From positions 1 to 8,107 of the forward strand of contig JAUYDN010000044.1 in the NCBI GenBank assembly GCA_030691775.1: a stretch of 8,107 nucleotides of DNA, given 5' to 3'. The position numbers and the translations under genes are program-made. The notes beneath the pieces were generated by a model. That model saw nothing but the letters and a program-made list of their open reading frames with translations, searched no databases and was not told where the DNA came from. Below are positions 1 to 6,895 of the stretch, in pieces (positions within the stretch are counted from its first letter, which is position 1; the number at the start of each line of letters is the position of its first letter). The DNA is from Dehalococcoidia bacterium (GTDB lineage Bacteria; Chloroflexota; Dehalococcoidia; Dehalococcoidales; Fen-1064).

Positions 1-106
1 AGGTTGCACCAGCATTGTGTTGAGCGAGGCGGGTGGGAATATCTCCCGTGGAACCAATGTAATACCGGCCGCTTTTCTCACTCTGTAATATGTACACGTA
101 AAACAT
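1..106 (-). CDS. GIY-YIG nuclease family protein, N-terminal part only (runs off the window)
   Basis: Reading the minus strand from ATG at 106-104 gives 35 codons, beginning MFYVYILQSEKSGRYYIGST and continuing through a TRLAQHN segment. This is the characteristic N-terminus of small single-domain GIY-YIG nucleases (YhbQ/UvrC-like): the first conserved tyrosine strand (YVYIL), the YIG strand about ten residues later, then the conserved Arg in the following helix. The catalytic Glu lies beyond the window edge. Members of this family are usually about 80-100 residues and are poorly characterised; some act in DNA repair or as homing-type nucleases. No Shine-Dalgarno precedes the ATG. The start lies 14 nt downstream of the 3' end of the co-oriented tRNA-Ala, so it may be read from a tRNA transcript. 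The family call is firm; the biological role is unknown. Confidence 0.82.
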   Translation of the reverse strand, partial: MFYVYILQSEKSGRYYIGSTGDIPTRLAQHNAGAT

Positions 107-120
107 GGAGGAAATAATTA

Positions 121-193
121 TGGACCAGGGGGGATTCGAACCCCCTACCTATTGAATGCCATTCAATCGCTCTCCCAAGTGAGCTACTGGCCC
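121..193 (-). tRNA. tRNA-Ala(GGC)
   Basis: The 73-nt minus-strand sequence folds as a complete cloverleaf. It has a 7-bp acceptor stem (GGGCCAG/CTGGTCC), a D stem GCTC/GAGC, an anticodon stem ATTGA/TCAAT enclosing the loop ATGGCAT with T33 and anticodon GGC, a 5-nt variable loop AGGTA, a T stem GGGGG/CCCCC with loop TTCGAAT, and discriminator A73. The G3:U70 wobble pair, the main identity element for alanyl-tRNA synthetase, is present. It reads GCC alanine codons (and GCU by wobble). CCA is not encoded: TAA follows A73, so the 3' end must be added by CCA-adding enzyme. Two decayed copies lie upstream on the same strand. Confidence 0.96.
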
Positions 194-206
194 ATGTAAC
201 CTGCTA

Positions 207-283
207 TATTCTCCGGGAATTATTACCCCCCTGCCTTCCCGATGTTATCGGGACGCTCTCCGATGAATCGGGGCTACTGGCCC
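207..283 (-). pseudogene. tRNA-Ala pseudogene (decayed tandem copy)
   Basis: On the minus strand this 77-nt stretch follows the neighbouring tRNA-Ala element by element. It shares the identical 17-nt block at the 5' end (plus strand 273-289 equals 183-199, covering leader, acceptor 5' strand and start of the D arm). It then shows GAGCG closing the D arm, a perfect 5-bp anticodon stem (TCCCG/CGGGA) around the 7-nt loop ATAACAT (tRNA: ATGGCAT), a variable loop AGGCA (tRNA: AGGTA), and GGGGG starting the T stem. The T loop has lost TTCGA, the D loop is enlarged to 12 nt, and the 3' acceptor strand (GGAGAAT) no longer pairs with GGGCCAG. The anticodon position reads AAC. It cannot be a standard functional tRNA. 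Alternatively, the palindromic parts (CCCGAT/ATCGGG at 238-252, CCGAT/ATCGG at 260-271) are REP-like sequences that invaded a tRNA fragment. Confidence 0.68.
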
Positions 284-306
284 ATGTAAATGGATGACAA
301 CCTCTA

Positions 307-320
307 CGGGTGAGAACCCG
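307..320. other. Small perfect hairpin with GNRA-type loop
   Basis: CGGGT (307-311) and ACCCG (316-320) form a perfect 5-bp stem around GAGA on the plus strand. It sits between the second and third tRNA-like copies. On the minus strand it reads CGGGT-TCTC-ACCCG, which resembles a T arm, so it may be a remnant of a tRNA 3' half. No poly-T follows, so it is not a terminator. Outside the tRNA-like units and this hairpin, I see no gene in 194-485. Confidence 0.45.
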
Positions 321-346
321 CTACCCCTCGACGACGCTCGGGGCAA

Positions 347-395
347 GCCTTCCATCTCTTATCGTGACGCAATCCGATGAAAGGGGCATACTGGC
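347..395 (-). repeat. Third, more decayed copy of the tRNA-like unit
   Basis: The minus strand from 395 aligns with the pseudogene at 207-283 over about 50 nt. Shared blocks in order are GCCAGTA, GCCCC, TTCATCGGA, GCGTC, CGATAA and GGAAGGC. The block ccttcc recurs at 234-239 and 348-353 (114-nt offset). The anticodon stem no longer pairs and no T arm can be assigned with confidence. Together with the intact tRNA it makes three units of decreasing integrity arrayed head to tail on the minus strand. Confidence 0.5.
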
Positions 396-422
396 ATAAA
401 ACCCAGGCACCTCTATTAATTT

Positions 423-454
423 AACAGACCAGCCTACCTGCGGGCAAGCCTGTT
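423..454 (-). terminator. Possible hairpin downstream of clpC
   Basis: About 30 nt past the clpC stop, on the minus strand, AACAG/CTGTT (450-454 with 423-427) and the inner stem GCTTGCC/GGTAGGC (443-449 with 432-438) enclose a CGCA loop. Two G-U pairs form only in minus-strand RNA, and a 4-nt bulge lies on the 3' side. The hairpin is followed by an AT-rich stretch (AAATTAATAG) and not a U run, so it is a weak or non-classical terminator at best. Confidence 0.28.
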
Positions 455-485
455 TTCGATAAAGCGCTGGGAAAAATCCGCAATG

Positions 486-2978
<2,493 letters not shown>

Positions 2979-2993
2979 AACTCACTCTCCAGC

Positions 2994-3824
2994 TTATCTC
3001 TTCACGCCAAACCGTGCGGTCAGAAACCTGGTAATACTCTCGCTCACCGCGGGGTACTCCCAGCGGTATTCGTGACCCGGTGTATTGATACAACGGGTAA
3101 ACCGGATACATTCACCGCGCGCGCGCCGTTTGAAATACCGCCCGATTGCGGCGAGGTATGCCCGGGTGCCCACCCAGAGGTCGCGCTGACACATGGGGTC
3201 ACGCACAATACCATTACTGTCAACCGCGAGCGTTCTATCCGTTAAAGCGCGCCATTTCATGTATGGGAAAAACGTGCCAAGCTCTATGCTGAAGATATGG
3301 TCCTGTTTCCCGAGTTTCTGCATCACGGCATTGTTGAAAGCGGCGCCCTGGCTGGCGCCCACCAGGATAAGCTTGACAGCCGGCAGATTCGCGACGAGGA
3401 ACTTGAGTTCCTCTGCCGCCGTCACGGAACGTGGTGAAACGCCGGTAGTAAAAAACCGGATGTCCCTCAACATATCGATCATGTGCGCCAAACGTGGTTT
3501 CCCACCGCGTAAATACTGTGCCATGCCATATCTGTAACCGAGTTTCTCAAGGACCGGGAGCACGCCGTAAACGATGCTCTGTTCCCAATCCTGCACATCA
3601 TCCCACGGTGTGTTGCCCCAACCGCCCGGACTGAAAACTACCAGGATGTCCTTACCCAGTGCCTGTTCGTAGATGCCACGGAGCCTGTCGACGACCTGCC
3701 GGCGCTTTTGCCGGTTTTTGAACAGCTTCTCTGCCAGCCTCTCGATTTCCCGTAGAGGTACCGGTTCGGTTTCCTCCGGGACAGGTGTTACTTTTTCTGG
3801 TGTTTCAGTGCGTTGCTTCAACAA
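2994..3824 (-). CDS. Predicted alpha/beta-hydrolase-fold protein, uncharacterised
   Basis: This 276-residue protein has no signal peptide or clear membrane segment, so it is probably cytosolic. A charged, Pro/Glu-rich N-terminus (about 1-50) precedes a strand LVVFSPGGWGN (61-71) that resembles an oxyanion-hole loop. The strand-turn-helix LILVGASQGAAFN (152-164) contains the GxSxG nucleophile elbow with Ser158. The C-terminal GHEYRWEYP (250-258) offers His251 as the catalytic base; the acid may be Asp202 or Asp209. These features fit an esterase, lipase or thioesterase-like hydrolase, but I recognise no specific family or substrate. The start is TTG at 3824-3822, supported by GGAG 9 nt upstream and the absence of a nearby in-frame ATG or GTG. 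It overlaps the 3' end of the upstream membrane gene by 20 nt, suggesting translational coupling, and lies 15 nt before clpC. The nucleophile could be non-catalytic. Confidence 0.72.
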   Translation of the reverse strand: MLKQRTETPEKVTPVPEETEPVPLREIERLAEKLFKNRQKRRQVVDRLRGIYEQALGKDILVVFSPGGWGNTPWDDVQDWEQSIVYGVLPVLEKLGYRYGMAQYLRGGKPRLAHMIDMLRDIRFFTTGVSPRSVTAAEELKFLVANLPAVKLILVGASQGAAFNNAVMQKLGKQDHIFSIELGTFFPYMKWRALTDRTLAVDSNGIVRDPMCQRDLWVGTRAYLAAIGRYFKRRARGECIRFTRCINTPGHEYRWEYPAVSESITRFLTARFGVKR

Positions 3825-5031
3825 CTATTTTCTCTCCGTGTCTCTTTTTACCACGCTGTTCCAGATAGGTATTACCGTTTTTCTGCCACACCCAGACGTG
3901 GTGTTCCCTGATAATCCAGGCGGCAATCGACTGCCGTGAAGGATAGACGATGAATACGGAATCCGCAACCCGGTTCATTTCCCCCAGCGTCTGCCTGGCT
4001 TCCTCGATAGTGGGCATATGTTCCAGCACGTGACTGAGAAAGACGGCGCCGAATGTCTTATCCGCGAATGGAATATTGGTCCCGCTGGCAACAACCGGAC
4101 AGGTTACGCCTTCTACCGCCCGGCGGTCGACATCAAGGCACACATCGCCCCCGCCATGAGCGGGTTTGTTGAAGATACGGCGGAGCGGCTGTACACCCCA
4201 GGGGCCGCCGATGACAAGAAGCTGTTTACCAGCCTTTTTCGCCGCCGCCAGCGCCGCGCGATATTTGCGGTTCTTATCACGGATTTCGAACATCCAGACG
4301 GTTAACTGCCAGACTACGGTCAGCAAGATAACACCTGCAAAAACGATGAGCACCCGGACAAACATTTCCCCGACACCACCGATGTTTAACAGGGAAACGA
4401 TACCGAAATAGCCGATAAAAGCCACGGCAACGCTCCTGATCGAGCCGCCCAGTAGACCGAAGAACAGGTACTTGTGCGGCGGATATTTCATCGTTGCCAC
4501 CGCAACCGTCATCGGGAGGTGTAAAGGGTTAGCGGTTACGGACATAAAAAACACGGTCCACGACCCCCACCGCTTTATCCAATCGGTAGCTTTTACATAT
4601 AAACCGGAGTTGAATCGCGCCGAGAGTTTTCTTGACAGGCCGCCGCCACCGTAGCCGACCATAAAAGTGATGAACTGGCCGGCGATAGACCCGACTGCCG
4701 AGGTCAAACCGACGAAAACCGGTGACATAATACCGTATTTGGCTTCGAGCATGCCGGGTAAGACCAGTGTCACTATCCAGTAAGGGACGGGTACCATCGT
4801 GATGCTAAGCGGACTCGCCGCCAGGAACGCGAGCACGAACATGCTCAATAATCCGTAGTTGGCAATCACGGATGTATCCGTAATTTTGTCCCTGTTAGCG
4901 ATTGCCAGAGCCACCACCACAACGGCAACTACGCCCCCCAGGAGAGTAAGAATTATCTCCCTGGTAGACCAGTGCCTGCTCTGGATTTCCTCACTGACAG
5001 CAGAAGCAATTTCTTTACGGCGGGATACCAT
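3805..5031 (-). CDS. Membrane protein: VTT/DedA-like domain fused to SAM-methyltransferase-like domain
   Basis: The protein has 408 residues. After a charged N-terminus, about six hydrophobic segments span 26-248 (roughly 26-46, 58-78, 83-110, 112-128, 157-180, 187-213 and 222-248, some possibly re-entrant). The central part, with GSIAGQFITFMVGYGGG (114-130), WIKRWGSWTVFFMSV (151-165), a conserved-looking NPLHLP (168-173) and FGLLGGSIR (191-199), resembles SNARE_assoc/VTT proteins, many of which move or scramble lipids. A basic stretch (251-269) follows the last segment, placing the C-terminus in the cytosol by the positive-inside rule. Residues 270-380 resemble a class I methyltransferase: LLVIGGPWG (271-279, a degenerate motif I), acidic residues at 296-302, then NIPFADKTFGAVFLSHVLEHM (319-339), typical of Methyltransf_11-like enzymes. 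ATG start with GGTGAG about 8 nt upstream; stop TGA. First gene of the operon. Activity and substrate are unknown; the degenerate motif I may mean weak SAM binding. Confidence 0.7.
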   Translation of the reverse strand: MVSRRKEIASAVSEEIQSRHWSTREIILTLLGGVVAVVVVALAIANRDKITDTSVIANYGLLSMFVLAFLAASPLSITMVPVPYWIVTLVLPGMLEAKYGIMSPVFVGLTSAVGSIAGQFITFMVGYGGGGLSRKLSARFNSGLYVKATDWIKRWGSWTVFFMSVTANPLHLPMTVAVATMKYPPHKYLFFGLLGGSIRSVAVAFIGYFGIVSLLNIGGVGEMFVRVLIVFAGVILLTVVWQLTVWMFEIRDKNRKYRAALAAAKKAGKQLLVIGGPWGVQPLRRIFNKPAHGGGDVCLDVDRRAVEGVTCPVVASGTNIPFADKTFGAVFLSHVLEHMPTIEEARQTLGEMNRVADSVFIVYPSRQSIAAWIIREHHVWVWQKNGNTYLEQRGKKRHGEKIVVEATH

Positions 5032-5082
5032 TAACTCACCACATTGTTCTTTATTACAACGGCTTATCTTGCCCGGTCACGA

Positions 5083-5108
5083 CCCGATATGTGTTCACAT
5101 CTTTCGGG
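5083..5108. promoter_or_regulatory. 26-bp imperfect palindrome in the operon leader
   Basis: CCCGA (5083-5087) pairs with TCGGG (5104-5108), and ATGTG (5089-5093) pairs with CACAT (5096-5100) around a 2-nt centre. It lies about 30-55 nt downstream of the predicted transcription start and 52 nt or more before the first gene. It could be a repressor operator or an RNA stem-loop in the leader. It matches neither the CIRCE nor the HspR/HAIR consensus, which are the usual clp regulators I can recall. The rest of 5032-5159 shows no gene. Confidence 0.45.
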
Positions 5109-5143
5109 AACGTTCAGGCCGCCATTCAACCAGAGTAGCCATA

Positions 5144-5173
5144 ATTATAGCAATATCTGTCATTCAGTCTCAA
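5144..5173 (-). promoter_or_regulatory. Sigma70-type promoter for the VTT-methyltransferase/hydrolase/clpC operon
   Basis: On the minus strand, TTGAGA (5173-5168, 5 of 6 matches to the -35 consensus) and TATAAT (5149-5144, perfect -10) are separated by 18 nt. The -35 lies inside the last codons of the Nudix gene. Transcription would start near 5137, giving a 5' leader of about 105 nt before the ATG at 5031. This is the strongest promoter match in the window and implies that the three-gene operon is transcribed independently of the Nudix gene. Confidence 0.72.
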
Positions 5174-5750
5174 GACGTGCGCCCTGTGCTAAAACATCGG
5201 AGATGATTTCCAGGAACTGCTTCAAAATACGTGCCGTAGCGCCCCAGATGACCTTGCCGTTATAGCGGTAGAAATAGCTTTCGATTTCCTTGCCATCCAC
5301 CAGGGCGGAGCCTTCGTCACAGCAGTCTTTCTTTAGCAGGGCAGAGATGGGGACCTCGATGATTTCTTCTGTCTCGAACTCGTCTACTTTGAAATGATAC
5401 GGATACGGAATGATGCCGACATATGGTGAGATGACGTATTTCGTGCCGGCGGTTGCCATATCATCCAACTCGCCCAGTACCCGGATGTGCTGTTGTGCTA
5501 CCCCGATTTCCTCCTCGGTCTCACGAAGAGCGGTCTCTTGCAGGTCTCTGTCGACCTGTTCGTGGGCACCACCGGGAAAAGATATCTGGCTCTTATGGTC
5601 CCGGACGCGGTCGGTCCTCTGGATAAAAAGGAGATGATATTCTCCGTTCTTGATATAGCAGGGAATGAGCACCGCCGCTACCGTCCGCCCGGTATCCATG
5701 AGGCGTATTTTCGTGTGCGCGGCAAGGGTTTGTTGCAGTCGTTCAATCAC
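5160..5750 (-). CDS. Nudix hydrolase, NudL / CoA-pyrophosphatase type
   Basis: This 196-residue protein matches the NudL (YeaB)/NUDT7 branch of the Nudix superfamily. Enzymes of this branch hydrolyse CoA, CoA esters or related nucleoside diphosphates to a phosphopantetheine product and 3',5'-ADP. The branch-specific pre-Nudix motif LLFIQRTDRVRDHK...ISFPGG (40-61) runs into the Nudix box. ALRETEEEIGV (74-84) supplies the metal-binding helix with Glu77, Glu80 and Glu81. A C-terminal YFYRYNGKVIWGATARIL segment (159-176) is also typical of the branch, and length is close to the roughly 190-210 usual for it. The start is GTG at 5750-5748, with no Shine-Dalgarno. The next possible start (ATG, residue 18) would still keep the domain. 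It is transcribed from its own promoter toward the next operon, with 128 nt between the genes. Substrate specificity is inferred from family only. Confidence 0.87.
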   Translation of the reverse strand: MIERLQQTLAAHTKIRLMDTGRTVAAVLIPCYIKNGEYHLLFIQRTDRVRDHKSQISFPGGAHEQVDRDLQETALRETEEEIGVAQQHIRVLGELDDMATAGTKYVISPYVGIIPYPYHFKVDEFETEEIIEVPISALLKKDCCDEGSALVDGKEIESYFYRYNGKVIWGATARILKQFLEIISDVLAQGARLETE

Positions 5751-5756
5751 ACTTTA

Positions 5757-5785
5757 ATACTAGCACGGCACAGGATGATTTCCAA
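5757..5785 (-). promoter_or_regulatory. Candidate extended -10 promoter of the Nudix gene
   Basis: On the minus strand, TTGGAA (5785-5780) and TAGTAT (5762-5757) are 17 nt apart, and TGC immediately upstream of the -10 makes an extended TGn element. Each hexamer matches consensus at 4 of 6 positions. With the -10 ending at -7, +1 falls on position 5750, the G of the GTG start codon. That would give a leaderless mRNA and fits the lack of a Shine-Dalgarno. Confidence 0.45.
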
Positions 5786-5831
5786 TTGCGCGGGAATCTT
5801 TTAGATACATCCGGCTCAGCAATCGACGGAC

Positions 5832-5861
5832 TTGACAAACCATTCCCCCGCCACTTACAGT
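5832..5861 (+). promoter_or_regulatory. Candidate promoter for the crotonase/CoA-transferase pair
   Basis: TTGACA (5832-5837, perfect -35) is followed after 18 nt by TACAGT (5856-5861, 4 of 6 -10 matches). A perfect 5-bp inverted repeat, CCACT-TAC-AGTGG (5851-5863), overlaps the -10 and could be an operator half or a chance palindrome. The predicted start near 5868 leaves a leader of about 245 nt containing the repeat element and the hairpin described separately. Divergent to the Nudix promoter. Confidence 0.45.
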
Positions 5862-5936
5862 GGGCATTATTGGAAATCCAACTCTCTGGAAACCGGTGTT
5901 GCCTTGAATGTTATTATTATGAAAACCGCATCCTTT

Positions 5937-6026
5937 GTCATTCTGGAGGAGTCCGTCCCTCCATCACTCTCGAAGAGCCTGCCCCGTACTAGATACGGGG
6001 ACGACGAAGAATCTCAGGGTGGGGTA
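5937..6026. repeat. Degenerate dispersed intergenic repeat with internal hairpin
   Basis: The segment begins tgtcattctggagg and ends gacgaagaatctcagggtgg, separated by a perfect 7-bp stem CCCCGTA/TACGGGG (5982-5988 with 5994-6000, loop ctaga). The two ends resemble, from memory, a family of short non-coding intergenic repeats built around CATTCTGAG...GAAGAATCTCAGGGTGG, found in many copies in several bacterial phyla. Only this one copy is visible here, so repeat status is inferred from recognition and from the hairpin architecture. Other reading frames through it show no plausible protein. Confidence 0.45.
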
Positions 6027-6045
6027 GTGGAATTCATTACCCGAC

Positions 6046-6072
6046 CACGCGATTTCCCGTCCAAATCGCGTG
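6046..6072. promoter_or_regulatory. Perfect 10-bp inverted repeat in the crotonase leader
   Basis: CACGCGATTT (6046-6055) and AAATCGCGTG (6063-6072) are exact inverted repeats around the 7-nt loop CCCGTCC. The structure ends 42 nt before the crotonase start codon, downstream of the candidate promoter. No T-run follows on either strand, so it is not an intrinsic terminator. It could be a transcription-factor operator (20 paired bases in two half-sites) or an mRNA stem-loop affecting stability or initiation. Confidence 0.6.
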
Positions 6073-6114
6073 CAGGTGTTTGTGCAAAGCCGTGAAAAAC
6101 CGGAAAGGATAAAT

Positions 6115-6879
6115 TTGGCTTACGAGACACTCCTTTTAGACCGTAAAGATGGTGCGGGTATTATCACGCTCAACCGCCCGGATAAACTCAATGCCCTGAG
6201 CAGTACCGTGTTCCGTGAGTTCGATGAAGCCCTCACCGAACTTGAAAACGATGACAGCGTCCGCGTGTTGCTCGTTACCGGCGCGGGCGAAAAAGCCTTT
6301 TCTGCGGGTGCGGATATCCACGAGATGGTGGAACCACAGGGCGGGGCACGGCCTTCAGGCAGAGGCTCCACTGGCGACTGGATAACCCACCTGGCTTTTT
6401 TCAGGAAACCGACCATCGGGGTGATGAACGGGCTGGCATACGGCGGCGGCGCCCTGATGTCCTCCGTCTTCGATATACGCATCGGCTGTGAGCGCAGTAG
6501 CTTCCGGTTCCTGGCGGTCACATACGGGCGTATCAACTCCACCTGGACGTTACCTCAAATCGTCGGTCTGCCGGTGGCAAAGGAGCTTCTGCTCACGGGA
6601 AGAGTCGTGGATGCAGAGGAAGCCTTCCGCATCGGCTTGCTGAACCGACTGGTATCGCCTGGACAGCTAATGAAAGCGGCAATGGAGACCGCAGGGTTGA
6701 TAGCGAAGAGTGACCCGGTTACAGTACAACTCATCCGCAAGATTCTCAACACGGGTGTTGGGATGGGCTGGCAGGAAATGCTCGCCAATGAGGCAAAGTT
6801 GATTGCCGAATCGTTAAGACCGCCACCACCGCTGGAAAGTTTCAAGGAATTTCTGGAGCGTAAGGCAAAAGATAAATAG
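6115..6879 (+). CDS. Crotonase-fold enoyl-CoA hydratase/isomerase family protein, non-canonical active site
   Basis: The 254-residue product starts at TTG 6115-6117, giving MAYETLLLDR, the usual crotonase N-terminus. AAAGGA (6104-6109) sits 5 nt upstream. An in-frame GTG at 6070 would add 15 atypical residues, has no Shine-Dalgarno and lies in a hairpin. Family features are LNRPDKLNAL (19-28), the first oxyanion-hole segment AFSAGADI (61-68), and the second, NGLAYGGGAL (105-114), with the CoA-binding turn-and-a-half spiral implied between. Positions aligned with rat enoyl-CoA hydratase Glu144 and Glu164 are Leu114 and Ala134, so ordinary hydration of enoyl-CoA is unlikely; the oxyanion hole would still polarise an acyl-CoA thioester. 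A FRFLAVTYGRINSTWTLP segment (130-147) replaces the usual FGQPE region. It is followed after 16 nt by a CoA-transferase, implying shared acyl-CoA metabolism. The reaction is unknown. Confidence 0.88.
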   Translation: MAYETLLLDRKDGAGIITLNRPDKLNALSSTVFREFDEALTELENDDSVRVLLVTGAGEKAFSAGADIHEMVEPQGGARPSGRGSTGDWITHLAFFRKPTIGVMNGLAYGGGALMSSVFDIRIGCERSSFRFLAVTYGRINSTWTLPQIVGLPVAKELLLTGRVVDAEEAFRIGLLNRLVSPGQLMKAAMETAGLIAKSDPVTVQLIRKILNTGVGMGWQEMLANEAKLIAESLRPPPPLESFKEFLERKAKDK

Positions 6880-6895
6880 CGACTGGAGGGTAAAC

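Noticed and set aside
230..400. Short repeated palindromes near the tRNA as a CRISPR array
   Set aside because: The repeated blocks are degenerate, unevenly spaced (90 and about 113 nt) and align with the tRNA. There are no uniform repeats and spacers.
3193..3537. Plus-strand 114-codon frame opposite the hydrolase, and similar frames at 2880-3245 and 4018-4305
   Set aside because: These are shadows of minus-strand genes that have ribosome binding sites, operon spacing and domain motifs. The plus frames have none of these.
5982..6000. CCCCGTA/TACGGGG hairpin as an intrinsic terminator
   Set aside because: No T-run follows on either strand, and it lies in a divergent region with no gene ending there. 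It fits better as part of a dispersed repeat.
5832..6095. Plus-strand 87-codon frame in the divergent intergenic region
   Set aside because: It starts inside a promoter -35, runs through the dispersed repeat and hairpins and resembles no protein.
6070..6114. GTG at 6070 as the crotonase start
   Set aside because: It lies inside the 3' arm of a perfect hairpin, has no Shine-Dalgarno and adds 15 residues unlike crotonase N-termini. TTG at 6115 has AAAGGA at good spacing and gives the canonical MAYETLLL start.
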